From Cellulomonas xiejunii (GTDB lineage Bacteria > Actinomycetota > Actinomycetes > Actinomycetales > Cellulomonadaceae): DNA of 64,000 bases. The stretch's first letter is position 1. Every line of letters begins with the position of its first letter. The translations under genes were made by a program, and so were the position numbers. Positions 9,780 through 19,025 of this stretch are shown here, piece after piece. Under the pieces are notes generated by a model. The model saw only the letters and a program-made list of their open reading frames with translations. It was not told where the DNA came from and ran no database searches. The stretch covers positions 3,286,001 to 3,350,000 of the forward strand of contig NZ_CP101987.1 of the NCBI RefSeq assembly GCF_024508315.1. The letters are read 5' to 3'.

Positions 9780-11927
9780 TTACGCCCGTCGGGCCGCCGC
9801 AGGCAGGGACCCCGGGCGCACCTTCGCCCACACGACCTTGCCGCCGCGCGACTGGCGCCAGCCCCAGTCGGCCAGCCGCTCGACGATCTGCATCCCGAAC
9901 CCCCCGACGCGACCGGGGTGCCCGTCGGTCGTCACGGGCGGCGCCGGGTTGCCGTCCTCGACCTCGATGCGCAGTCCGTCGCCGGTGTCGTACAGCTGGA
10001 GCGCCACGTGCCCCCAGCCGTGCAGCACGGCGTTGGCGACCAGCTCGGACACGACCAGCTCGGCGTTCGACGCGTCGGGCACCTCCCACGCCTCGCAGGT
10101 GCGCAGCACCGCGTGCCGCGCCCGCCCGATCGACGCGGGCTCGCTCGGCAGCGCCCAGCGTCGGCGACGCGGGCTGACGGCGCCCGCGAGGTCGTCGTGG
10201 CCGCCCGGCACGCGCAGCACGACCATCGCGACGTCGTCCTCCGGGTGGTCGGCGAGCCGGGACAGCAGGTCCTCGCCGATCCCGGCCGCGTCCCGTGCCG
10301 TGATGCCCTCGGCGACCGTCTCCAGGACCTCCAGGCCGTCCCGCAGGCTGCGGTCGCGGCGCTCGACCAGGCCGTCGGTGTAGAACACCACGACGTCCCC
10401 GGGCACCAGCGCGACCTCGTCCGTCGCCCGGCCGCCGGAGCCGAAGCCCACGAGCCGCCCGCCGGTGCCCCGCAGCTGCTGGGCGCGCCCGTCCCGCACG
10501 AGGAGCAGCGGCAGGTGGCCGGCACGGGTGTACTGCAGGCCCCAGCCGTCCTCGCCGTCGCGCCGCAGCGTGGAGTACACCATGCTCGCGGCGCGCGGGA
10601 TCCGCATGCCGCCGAAGAGCTGGTCGACGCGGTCCAGCACGGGCCCGGGCGTCGTGATGTCGAACGCGTAGGACCGGACGACCGAGCGGAGCTGGCCCAT
10701 CGTGGCGGCCGCCTCGATGTCGTGCCCCACGACGTCACCGATGACGACGCTCACCGTCTCGGGGTCGATCTGCAGGACGTCGTACCAGTCGCCGCCGACC
10801 TGGGCGTCGTCGGCGTTGGGCGAGTAGTACGTCCACACGTCGAGCCCGTCGACCTCCGCCTGCTCCGGCAGCATCGCGCGCTGCAGCGTCTCGGCCAGGC
10901 GGTGCTCGCGGTCGTAGAGGCGCACGTTGTCGATCGACAGGCCCACGCGCCGCGCGACGAGCTCGACGACCGTGCGCTCCGACGCCCCGAGCGCGGCACG
11001 CCCCCCACCGCCGTGGGGGCGAACGACGAGCACGCCCACGACGCGCCGCCGCCCGGGGACCGGCTGCACGACGACCCGGTCGCGGGCGTCCGCGCCCCGC
11101 GCCGCCAGCTGCCCGGACAGCCACCTCGAGTACGTGCCCTCGGGGTGGTCACCGGCCAGGTCGAGCTCGACGAGGCCGTCGCGCGTGCCGGACAGCAGCT
11201 GCCCCACAGGGTCGCGGGAGCAGTGCGACAGCACCCGGCCCGACGGGCCGTGGTGCCGTGCCGTCGACCCGTGGGACGGTGCGAACCCGTCGGCGGCCCA
11301 CAGCCCGTGGTCGAAGAGGAAGAAGTCCGCGCGGTCGACGACCTGCGACTCCAGCAGGGTGGCGATCTCCCGCAGCCCACGCGGCTCGTCGACGTCCATC
11401 AGCAGGTCCGAGACGCGCGCGATGAGCGCCAGGCTCCGCCGCTCACGACGTTCCTCGGCGACGAGCGCCGCCTGCTCGGCGGACGCCGTCAGCTCGGCCG
11501 TGAGGTCCTGGACGGCGGCGACGAGCGTGCCGGCGGGTACGCCGGGACCCGGCGGCAGCGGCGACACGTGGACGACGCAGCGCACGTGCGTGCCGTCCGC
11601 TCGACGCAGCACGACCGGGTGGGCGGACGGTCCGCGCGACACGTCGCGGACGGCGTCGGGGTCGCAGGGCCGCACCCGCGGGTCGGCGAGCACGTCGACG
11701 CCGACGACCTCGTCCGCCGCGTGACCGACGGCCTGGGCGAGCGCGTCGTTCACCCACCCGACCCGCAGCACGCCGCGGCCGGCGTGCAGCAGCGCCATGG
11801 GGATCTGGGTGGCGGCGAGGGCCGCCCCCAGCACTGGGCGGGACGTCCCGGTCCGGCTCGCTGCACCGTCGACGGACGTCTGCAGCGTAGGCTCTGGCAT
11901 CGGCTCGGTGGCGCGGGAGTTGACCAC
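9780..11927 (-). CDS. PAS/GAF/SpoIIE phosphatase with C-terminal HATPase domain
   Basis: A 715-residue multidomain partner-switching regulator. In order: a PAS-like domain (about 30-150), a GAF-like domain (about 180-350), a linker helix LAETLQRAMLPEQ typical of RsbU-type proteins, a PP2C/SpoIIE phosphatase domain (about 355-560, with VGGDWYDVL and IGDVVGHDIEAA holding metal-binding Asp), and a C-terminal GHKL ATPase domain (about 585-710, with NAELVVSELVANAVLHG as the N box and GGFGMQIVERL). It could both dephosphorylate and phosphorylate STAS proteins; two such genes flank it. The GTG at 11927 has GGAG six bases upstream. An ATG at 11975 in the same frame or one at 11900 cannot be excluded. 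Confidence 0.9.
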   Translation of the reverse strand: MVNSRATEPMPEPTLQTSVDGAASRTGTSRPVLGAALAATQIPMALLHAGRGVLRVGWVNDALAQAVGHAADEVVGVDVLADPRVRPCDPDAVRDVSRGPSAHPVVLRRADGTHVRCVVHVSPLPPGPGVPAGTLVAAVQDLTAELTASAEQAALVAEERRERRSLALIARVSDLLMDVDEPRGLREIATLLESQVVDRADFFLFDHGLWAADGFAPSHGSTARHHGPSGRVLSHCSRDPVGQLLSGTRDGLVELDLAGDHPEGTYSRWLSGQLAARGADARDRVVVQPVPGRRRVVGVLVVRPHGGGGRAALGASERTVVELVARRVGLSIDNVRLYDREHRLAETLQRAMLPEQAEVDGLDVWTYYSPNADDAQVGGDWYDVLQIDPETVSVVIGDVVGHDIEAAATMGQLRSVVRSYAFDITTPGPVLDRVDQLFGGMRIPRAASMVYSTLRRDGEDGWGLQYTRAGHLPLLLVRDGRAQQLRGTGGRLVGFGSGGRATDEVALVPGDVVVFYTDGLVERRDRSLRDGLEVLETVAEGITARDAAGIGEDLLSRLADHPEDDVAMVVLRVPGGHDDLAGAVSPRRRRWALPSEPASIGRARHAVLRTCEAWEVPDASNAELVVSELVANAVLHGWGHVALQLYDTGDGLRIEVEDGNPAPPVTTDGHPGRVGGFGMQIVERLADWGWRQSRGGKVVWAKVRPGSLPAAARRA

Positions 11928-12010
11928 CACCACCTCCGATCGTCTAGCGTGCCGAACGACGGACGGCTCGACCACCCCGGTGAGCCCCGCCAGCGCCCGG
12001 AAGGAGCATC

Positions 12011-12427
12011 GTGCGAGACGTTAACAGTCCTTCCACCGGCCAGGACGCCGCCACGTCGGACGCTACCGAAGCCACGACGGTCGGGGAACCCGGCGCCGTG
12101 CAGGTCATCGTGGGTGCGGACCGCACCCGCATCGTCCTCTCGGGGGAGGTCGACGCGGACCTCGGCCCCGAGCTGCAGGAGGCGACCGCCGAGGCGGAGC
12201 AGCACGGCGTCCCGATCGAGGTCGACGCGCACCACGTGACGTTCATGGACTCGTCCGGCGTGGCGTTCCTCGCGCGGCTGTCGATCCGCAGCGAGCACCG
12301 GGTGCGTCTGCTGCGCGTGCCGCCGACCGTGCGCTTCCTGCTCGAGGTGACCCGCATCGGCGAGCTCCTCGACGTCGTCGACGACGACGTGGACGAGCCG
12401 TTCGAGCCGGTGGACCCCTCGTCCTGA
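12011..12427 (+). CDS. STAS-domain anti-sigma factor antagonist
   Basis: A 138-residue STAS protein divergent from the SpoIIE-type phosphatase. The motif VTFMDSSGVAFL carries the likely phosphoserine, in the same context as the STAS gene at 9362. It has a roughly 35-residue polar N-terminal tail and an acidic tail (VVDDDVDEP) not found in the other copy. GTG 12011 is preceded by AAGGAG at 12001-12006. The short divergent gap of 83 bp suggests co-regulation with the phosphatase. Probably a substrate of its phosphatase and kinase-like domains. Confidence 0.9.
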   Translation: MRDVNSPSTGQDAATSDATEATTVGEPGAVQVIVGADRTRIVLSGEVDADLGPELQEATAEAEQHGVPIEVDAHHVTFMDSSGVAFLARLSIRSEHRVRLLRVPPTVRFLLEVTRIGELLDVVDDDVDEPFEPVDPSS

Positions 12428-12444
12428 GCCCCTCACCTGACGCG

Positions 12445-12480
12445 GACGGCCCCGGCCCCCTTGCGGGGACCGGGGCCGTC
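12445..12480. terminator. Bidirectional terminator between STAS gene and fba
   Basis: GACGGCCCCGG... (12445-12460) pairs with ...CCGGGGCCGTC (12464-12480) with a one-base bulge and a TTG-type loop. It lies between convergent genes. Confidence 0.8.
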
Positions 12481-12500
12481 GGCGTCGAGCGGGCGGGTGA

Positions 12501-13523
<1,023 letters not shown>

Positions 13524-13629
13524 CGCGGCATCTCCTGGTGATCGGGGTGCGGTACGACACGAGTCTGCCACCACCGGGCCGGAAGCGTTCCGGGACGTCC
13601 ACCGGGACCCCCGTCACGCCCTGCCGGCG

Positions 13630-14358
13630 TCACCTCGGCACGTGCTGGAGGGCCCACGTGTGCATCGCGATCGCCGCGGCCGCACCGGCGTTCAGGGAGC
13701 GCGTGCTGCCGTGCTGCGTGATGTGCACGACCACGTCGCACACCTCCTGCGCCGCCGCGGTCAGACCCGTCGACTCCTGCCCGAGCAGCAGGACGCACCG
13801 CGGCGGGAGGACGTACGTCTCCAGGGCGACGGAGCCGGGCACGTTGTCGACGCCGACGATCGGCAGGCGCGCCCCGTCGGGCCCCGCGCCGGCGGCCCAC
13901 GTGGCGAGCGCGGCCGCGTCGGGGTGGTGGTGGACGTGCAGGTAGCGGTCGGTGACCATGGCGCCACGACGGTTCCACCGGCGACGACCCACGACGTGGA
14001 CGCCCGCGCTGTTGAACGCGTTCGCGGTGCGCACGACCGACCCGATGTTGAGGTCGTGGGCCCAGTTCTCGATCGCGACGTGGAACGGGTTCCGCCGGGT
14101 GTCCAGGTCCGCGACGATCGCCTCGACGGTCTGGTACCGGTACGCGTCGACGACGTTGCGCCGGTCGCCGTGGGCGAGCAGCTCAGGGTCGTAGCGCGGG
14201 TCGGGCGCACCCGACGCGAGCCGGGGCCATGCGTCCGGACCGCCCGGCCACGGACCGACGCCGACCTCCGCGGGAGTGTCGTGCGGCGTCCCGGGCACGG
14301 GGGCGTCGTGCGCGCCACCGTCCAGTCCGTGACCTGCGGCGTCGTCGGGGATCGGCAC
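13630..14358 (-). CDS. SpoU/TrmH-family RNA 2'-O-methyltransferase
   Basis: A 242-residue SPOUT methyltransferase that should methylate ribose in tRNA or rRNA using S-adenosylmethionine. Residues 1-75 are a polar, Pro/Gly-rich extension. The catalytic domain shows NIGSVVRTANAFNSAGVHVVG (motif 1, with the conserved Asn and Arg), LLLGQESTGL (motif 2) and HGSTRSLNAGAAAAIAMHTW (motif 3, the knot). The target RNA cannot be told from sequence. It lies upstream of fba on the same strand but 106 bp away. TAGTCT plus six bases precede the GTG start, so the mRNA is probably leaderless. Confidence 0.9.
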   Translation of the reverse strand: MPIPDDAAGHGLDGGAHDAPVPGTPHDTPAEVGVGPWPGGPDAWPRLASGAPDPRYDPELLAHGDRRNVVDAYRYQTVEAIVADLDTRRNPFHVAIENWAHDLNIGSVVRTANAFNSAGVHVVGRRRWNRRGAMVTDRYLHVHHHPDAAALATWAAGAGPDGARLPIVGVDNVPGSVALETYVLPPRCVLLLGQESTGLTAAAQEVCDVVVHITQHGSTRSLNAGAAAAIAMHTWALQHVPR

Positions 14359-14370
14359 CCGTCGAGACTA
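14359..14370 (-). promoter_or_regulatory. Leaderless-type -10 box of the SpoU gene
   Basis: Minus strand TAGTCT (14370-14365), CGACGG, then GTG at 14358: a six-base gap. Confidence 0.55.
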
Positions 14371-14435
14371 GCGGCGGCGCACCACCGGCCCCCGGTCGCC
14401 GACGCGCGTGGTCCTCACCGTGTCCGCACGGCTCC

Positions 14436-14447
14436 TAGGCTGCAGGC
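14436..14447 (+). promoter_or_regulatory. Leaderless-type -10 box of the IclR gene
   Basis: TAGGCT (14436-14441), GCAGGC, then ATG at 14448: a six-base gap and no ribosome-binding site. Confidence 0.55.
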
Positions 14448-15236
14448 ATGGCAGACCCGGACGACGCCGCGCCCCCCGCCTCCGGGGACGGCGCCGCGTC
14501 GCCCGTCGAGGCGGTCGACCGGGCGCTGCGCGTGCTCGAGGCGCTGGCCGCCGCGGGGCCGGCGGGCACCGGGCTCGCGGAGCTGGCGGTCGACCTGGGC
14601 CTGAACAAGACGACCGTGCACCGGACGCTCGCGGCGCTGCGGCACCGCGGCTTCGCGACGCAGGAGCCGTCGGGACGGTACGCGCTGGGTGCCGCGGCGA
14701 CGCGGCTCGGCGACGCCTACTTCAGTGACGAGAACCTGCCGGTGCTGCTGCACCCGGCCCTGCTGGCGCTGAGCCGCGAGGTCGACGAGCTGGTGCACCT
14801 CGGCGTGCTGAGCGGCCGCGAGGTCGTCTACCTCGACAAGGTCGAGCCCGAGCGGCCGCTGCGCGTGTGGTCGGCGATCGGGCGCCGCAGCCCCGCGGTG
14901 ACCACGGCGCTGGGGCGGGCGCTGCTCGCGTACCGCGGCACGGACCGCGCCGCGCTCGACGGGTACCTCACGGCCGCGAGGGTCGACGGCGACCACGTGT
15001 GGGAGGTGGTCGAGCGCGCCCGCCGCACCGGCTACGCGACGGAGGTCGAGGAGAACGAGGCGGGCATCAGCTGTGTCGCCGTGCCGCTCGTGCGCGCGGG
15101 GGCCGCGGTCGCGGCGGTGTCCGTCACGGCACCTGTCGAGCGCATGACGCCCCGGCGCGTCGCCGACCTGCACGCGACCGTCCTGCGGGTGCTGCCGCCG
15201 CTGCTGCCCGACGGGCTCACCCTCCCCCGTCCCTGA
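14448..15236 (+). CDS. IclR-family transcriptional regulator
   Basis: A 262-residue regulator. Residues 15-75 form the winged helix-turn-helix (VDRALRVLEALAAAG, then LGLNKTTVHRTLAALRHRGF), and residues 85-250 the IclR effector domain (SREVDELVHLGVLSGREVVYLDKV, ATEVEENEAGISCVAVPLV). It stands alone between a SpoU gene and nhaA, so its target is not clear from context; the sugar-acid island 3 kb downstream has its own IclR protein. An effector such as a sugar acid or aromatic acid is typical of the family. Confidence 0.9.
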   Translation: MADPDDAAPPASGDGAASPVEAVDRALRVLEALAAAGPAGTGLAELAVDLGLNKTTVHRTLAALRHRGFATQEPSGRYALGAAATRLGDAYFSDENLPVLLHPALLALSREVDELVHLGVLSGREVVYLDKVEPERPLRVWSAIGRRSPAVTTALGRALLAYRGTDRAALDGYLTAARVDGDHVWEVVERARRTGYATEVEENEAGISCVAVPLVRAGAAVAAVSVTAPVERMTPRRVADLHATVLRVLPPLLPDGLTLPRP

Positions 15237-15237
15237 G

Positions 15238-15276
15238 CGCGCGCCCCCGGCACCGCACGGGCGCCGGGGGCGTGCG
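15238..15276. terminator. Bidirectional terminator between IclR gene and nhaA
   Basis: CGCCCCCGGC (15242-15251) pairs with GCCGGGGGCG (15263-15272), and the stem extends outwards to 15238 and 15276 with one G-U pair. It fills the gap between convergent genes. Confidence 0.8.
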
Positions 15277-15279
15277 TCG

Positions 15280-16539
15280 TCAGGCGGCTGCGGTGACCTC
15301 GTCCGCGGCGACCGTCCGCCGGGCCTGCACACGGGTCCGCCAGGTGAGCAGCGCGCCACCGAACGCGGCCGCCGTCAGCGAGCCCAGCAGGATCGCGGCC
15401 TTGACGTTCTCGCTGTGCGGCGAGTCGGCGGCGAACGACAGCTCACCGATGAGCAGCGAGACCGTGAACCCGACGCCCGCCACGACGCTGACAGCCGCGA
15501 GGTCGGGCCACCGCACGCTCGGGTCGAGGGTCGCCTTCGTGAGCTTGACCAGCAGGAACGTCGCCAGCAGGATCCCCGCGGGCTTGCCGAGCACCAGGCC
15601 CAGCGCGACTCCCTGCGCCGCGGGGTCGCCGAGCGCGCTCGCGAGCGCGGTGGGGCTCATGCTGACCCCTGCCGCGAACAGCGCGAAGACCGGCACGGCG
15701 ACGCCGGCGGACACCGGCCGCCACAGGTGCTCGAGCCGCTCGGCGCGGCTGATCGACTCGCCCTTGCGGGCCAGCGCCGGCACCGTGAACCCGAGGATGA
15801 CGCCCGCGATGGTCGCGTGGACACCGGACATGTGCATGAAGGCCCACGCCAGCACGGCGAGCGGCACCAGCACCCACGCCGAGGTCCGGCGCCGCACGAG
15901 CACCGCGAACACGGCGATCGTCGCGAGCGACACCGCGAGCCACACGATCTGCAGCCCGACCGCGTAGAACACCGCGATCACGACGATGCCGAGCAGGTCG
16001 TCGACCACCGCGAGCGTGAGCAGGAAAGCGCGCAGCGCGGTCGGCAGCCGCTTGCCGAAGACCGTCAGGACGGCCACCGCGAACGCGATGTCGGTGGCGA
16101 CGGGGATCGCCCAGCCCTCGGAGGAACCGCCGGCCTGCAGGTTGACCACCGTGTAGATGAGCGCGGGCACCGCCATGCCGCCGACGGCGGCGAGGATCGG
16201 GACGATCGCGGTCGACGGGCGCCGGAGCTGCCCGTCGACCATCTCGCGCTTGAGCTCGAGCCCGACCACGAAGAAGAAGATCGCGAGCAGCCCGTCCGTC
16301 GCCCACTGCGCGACGGTGAGGTCGAGGTGCAGGGCCGCCGGCCCGACGACGGTGTCGCTCAGCGTGTCGTAGCCGGCGGACCACGGGGAGTTGGCCCAGG
16401 CCAGGGCGACGACCGCGCCGAGCAGCAGGAGGATCGCTCCGGCGTTCTCGGCGCGCAGCGTGTCGGCCAGGTTGCGCAGGGCACCGGGCGTCAACCGCCC
16501 GCCGACGCGGGCGTGGGGATCAGGGGTGGGGTCGGTCAT
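15280..16539 (-). CDS. nhaA: Na+/H+ antiporter NhaA
   Basis: An integral membrane antiporter of 419 residues that expels Na+ in exchange for H+ and supports pH and salt homeostasis. About 12 hydrophobic helices are visible from residue 32. The unwound-helix motif VATDIAFAVAVLTVFGKRLP and the functional Asp pair in LAVVDDLLGI match NhaA. VVGLELKREMVDGQLR and GVHATIAGVILGFTVPA are further family blocks. The last 25 residues form a basic cytoplasmic tail. Two stable hairpins lie in the leader upstream of ATG 16539. Confidence 0.96.
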   Translation of the reverse strand: MTDPTPDPHARVGGRLTPGALRNLADTLRAENAGAILLLLGAVVALAWANSPWSAGYDTLSDTVVGPAALHLDLTVAQWATDGLLAIFFFVVGLELKREMVDGQLRRPSTAIVPILAAVGGMAVPALIYTVVNLQAGGSSEGWAIPVATDIAFAVAVLTVFGKRLPTALRAFLLTLAVVDDLLGIVVIAVFYAVGLQIVWLAVSLATIAVFAVLVRRRTSAWVLVPLAVLAWAFMHMSGVHATIAGVILGFTVPALARKGESISRAERLEHLWRPVSAGVAVPVFALFAAGVSMSPTALASALGDPAAQGVALGLVLGKPAGILLATFLLVKLTKATLDPSVRWPDLAAVSVVAGVGFTVSLLIGELSFAADSPHSENVKAAILLGSLTAAAFGGALLTWRTRVQARRTVAADEVTAAA

Positions 16540-16563
16540 GGCGGTCCTCGCGTGTGCTCAGGC

Positions 16564-16624
16564 CCTCCGGGCGCCGGTGCCCGGGAGCGGCGGTGGAAAC
16601 GTAGTCGAGGGGCACGAGCCCCTC
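16564..16624 (-). promoter_or_regulatory. Two hairpins in the nhaA leader
   Basis: GAGGGGC (16607-16613) pairs perfectly with GCCCCTC (16618-16624) around a 4-nt loop. A second GC-rich stem, CCGGGC/GCCCGG on the minus strand, lies at about 16568-16585. Both sit 30-85 bp before the nhaA start. They may be part of a regulatory leader, but I cannot match them to a known ion riboswitch. Confidence 0.35.
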
Positions 16625-16661
16625 GGAGGCGCGACGTCCCCGAAGGACGCCCGCCGTGGGT

Positions 16662-16706
16662 GGTACTCGCACCCGCCCGCGCCACGCGGAGATGAGTGCG
16701 AGCACC
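16662..16706 (-). terminator. Stem-loop after the DUF4862 gene
   Basis: GGTACTCGCAC (16662-16672) pairs with GTGCGAGCACC (16696-16706) with one mismatch, around a loop that holds a small CGCG stem. It follows the leftward gene ending at 16728. Confidence 0.55.
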
Positions 16707-16727
16707 GTCGTGCACGGCCCGCCGCGG

Positions 16728-17684
16728 TCACCTCGGGGGTGTGCCCGCCGCGGTCACCTGGGCGAGCGCGGCGCGGGCGACCGCGATCCGGGTGGCGACG
16801 TCGGCGTCCGCGGGCCGCACGGCGACCTTGACGGCGACGAGGCAGCCCGGACCGGTGAGCGCGAGGGCCGCGGCGACCTCGTCCGGCCCCAGCAGCGAGT
16901 CGGCGGAAGAACCGAGCGCGGGGGCGTCACCGCGCGGCGGGATGTGGGCGTCCGACCACGGCGCTCCCCACGGCGTCTGCGCGTCGGTCGCACCGGACAG
17001 GACGAGGGCGCCGAGGAGCCCGGCCTCGGACGCGGCGTGCAGGTGCTCGAGCGGGGTGTGCAGGCTGCGCCCCTCGATGGCGGAGCGGCCCCAGTTGACC
17101 GCGAGGCCGGGGCCGGCGCCGTCGGACCCTGCACAACCGGCGAGGACGGCGAGCTCCTCCTCGACCGACAGGAACCCCTTGGCGGGCTGCTGCCCGGCGA
17201 CCAGCGCGTCGCAGTGCTCGACGAGCAGCCGGGCCCCGGCGAGGTCCCACGCGAGGATCTCCTCCAGCGAGCGGGCGAGGGCGTCGCGGCTGCCGCAACG
17301 GGGCCCGGGCGCGCTGTGCACCTGGATGGCAGCGACGCGTGCGCCCCCGGTCGCGGCCTGGACCTCGGCCAGGTCACGGGCCCGGCGGACGTCCGCCAGC
17401 GCGCTGCGTCGCGCGTCCTCGTCGGTCGAGGCCAGGCCGTACGCGGGCTGCTCCGCGAGGCGGCCCATGACGGTGGGGATGCAGGTCACGAGCAGGCGCA
17501 GGTCGCTGCGCGCGGCGAGGGCCGCCGGCTCGGGTCCCGTGCCCGGCGCGGGCAGCGGCAGCTCGAGGCCGCCGACCGGCAGGTCGGCCACGGCGTCCCA
17601 GAACTGCGCCCGCTGGTCCCCCTCCCGCGGCGCCATCGCGTACGCCCCGAGCAGGGGGCGGTCGGAGGTGAGGGTGGAAAGCAT
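16728..17684 (-). CDS. TIM-barrel-like DUF4862 family protein
   Basis: A 318-residue soluble protein that I assign tentatively to DUF4862, a family related to sugar-phosphate-isomerase-type TIM barrels. It has alternating strands and helices with VGGLELPLPAPG, LLVTCIPTVMGRL, VAAIQVHSAPG, GARLLVEHCDAL and GLAVNWGRSAIEGR. The Glu-His-Cys-Asp segment and the HSAP His resemble metal-binding positions in xylose-isomerase-like barrels, but catalysis is unproven. It diverges from the TRAP-transporter operon and shares the intergenic region containing the IclR-type palindrome, which suggests a role with the same substrate, possibly isomerising or epimerising it. Confidence 0.65.
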   Translation of the reverse strand: MLSTLTSDRPLLGAYAMAPREGDQRAQFWDAVADLPVGGLELPLPAPGTGPEPAALAARSDLRLLVTCIPTVMGRLAEQPAYGLASTDEDARRSALADVRRARDLAEVQAATGGARVAAIQVHSAPGPRCGSRDALARSLEEILAWDLAGARLLVEHCDALVAGQQPAKGFLSVEEELAVLAGCAGSDGAGPGLAVNWGRSAIEGRSLHTPLEHLHAASEAGLLGALVLSGATDAQTPWGAPWSDAHIPPRGDAPALGSSADSLLGPDEVAAALALTGPGCLVAVKVAVRPADADVATRIAVARAALAQVTAAGTPPR

Positions 17685-17779
17685 CGTTGCTCCGTCTCAG
17701 ATGTCGGCTACGGCACGGCGGATCACCCCCCACCCGGGACCAAAGTTGTGCTTCGGGACCTCGGCGTCGGGCAAGGTTT

Positions 17780-17804
17780 GTTCCGTGCCTCGGAACATGG
17801 TTCC
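17780..17804. promoter_or_regulatory. IclR-type double palindrome upstream of the TRAP operon
   Basis: GTTCCG-N5-CGGAAC (17780-17796) and GGAAC-ATG-GTTCC (17792-17804) are both perfect inverted repeats sharing a half-site. TTCCG/CGGAA arms are typical of IclR/KdgR-family operators. It lies 134 bp before dctP and 96 bp before the divergent DUF4862 gene. The IclR protein encoded at 21818 in the same operon is the natural candidate to bind it. Confidence 0.7.
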
Positions 17805-17937
17805 ATACCCGTGGCACTGACAGCGAGGTCAGCACGGGTCGCGACACGGTCGTCGGGACCCAGCCCCCACCCGGGCGGCGCTCACCGAGCACCACCCGCT
17901 CACCCCCCCGGTGAGCCGACAGAGGAGTACACCCCCC

Positions 17938-18996
17938 ATGAGGCGAAACAAGGCCGCGACGATCACCGCGCTCATCGGCGCCTCCGTGCTGGCGCTCACG
18001 GCGTGCAGCGCGGGCACGTCACCCGCCGCGAAGGACACCCCCAGCGCGACGGCCGAGGGTGACGCGGCAAAGCCGAACGTGGACACGCTGGTCATGAAGG
18101 CCGCGTTCAACCAGCCCGAGAACCACCCCCAGTACATCGTGCTCGACGAGCTCGGCGACAAGCTGTTCGAGGCGACCGACGGCGCGTACGACATCGAGGT
18201 GTTCCCGAACGAGACGCTCGGCGCGCAGCGCGAGACCATCGAGCTGGTCCAGGCCGGCACGATCGAGATGGCCTACGTCGGCGGCTCGCTGCTCGAGAAC
18301 TTCAACCCGGACTTCGTGGTCTTCAACCTGCCGTTCGTCTTCGACTCCCCGGAGCACCAGAGCGCGACCACGAACGACCCGGAGATCGTGGGCGACCTGT
18401 ACTCCTCCCTCGAGGACGAGGGCATCAAGGTCGTCAGCGCGTTCCACGGCGGCGTCCGGTCGGTCTACAACGCCGAGAAGCCGATCTACACGCCGGCCGA
18501 CCTCGAGGGCATGAAGATCCGCGTCATCGAGTCCGACACCAACATCGAGATGATGTCGCTGATGGGCGGCACGGGCACCCCGATGGGCCAGGGCGAGGTC
18601 TACACGGCCATCCAGTCCGGCGTCATCGAGGGCGGCGAGAACAACGAGCTCATCTACGCGAACCTCAAGCACGCCGAGGTCGCGCCGTACTACAGCTACA
18701 CGCGCCACCTCATGTTCCCCGACTACCTGATCATCAGCCCTGACGTCTTCGACGCCATGACGCCCGAGCACCAGGAGATCTTCACCGAGCTCCTCGCCGA
18801 GGCGCGCGTCGAGGAGGCCAAGCTCTGGAAGGAGCAGGTCGTCGAGGGCATCAAGGCAGCCGAGGCCGCCGGCGCGAAGTTCAACGAGGTCGACACCGAC
18901 GCGTTCAACGCAGCGATCGCTCCGCTGACGGAGAAGAAGCTGACGAACGACGTCACCAAGACGATCTACGACCAGGTCCGCGCCGCGGCCAAGTGA
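17938..18996 (+). CDS. dctP: TRAP transporter solute-binding lipoprotein DctP
   Basis: A 352-residue extracytoplasmic receptor of a TRAP uptake system. A lipoprotein signal peptide ends ASVLALTAC, so Cys about 21 would be lipid-modified and anchor it outside the membrane, as required in a Gram-positive cell. The DctP fold is indicated by FNQPENHPQY, VFPNETLGAQRETIELVQ, DLEGMKIRVIES (the Arg that binds the substrate carboxylate) and GEVYTAIQSGVIEGGENN. Substrate is probably a uronate or related acid, inferred from the kduI/kduD context. ATG 17938 follows AGAGGAG; an in-frame GTG at 17911 would extend it ahead of the signal peptide and is unlikely. Confidence 0.93.
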   Translation: MRRNKAATITALIGASVLALTACSAGTSPAAKDTPSATAEGDAAKPNVDTLVMKAAFNQPENHPQYIVLDELGDKLFEATDGAYDIEVFPNETLGAQRETIELVQAGTIEMAYVGGSLLENFNPDFVVFNLPFVFDSPEHQSATTNDPEIVGDLYSSLEDEGIKVVSAFHGGVRSVYNAEKPIYTPADLEGMKIRVIESDTNIEMMSLMGGTGTPMGQGEVYTAIQSGVIEGGENNELIYANLKHAEVAPYYSYTRHLMFPDYLIISPDVFDAMTPEHQEIFTELLAEARVEEAKLWKEQVVEGIKAAEAAGAKFNEVDTDAFNAAIAPLTEKKLTNDVTKTIYDQVRAAAK

Positions 18997-19025
18997 CCGG
19001 CGACCGACGCGAAGAGGCTCGACTC

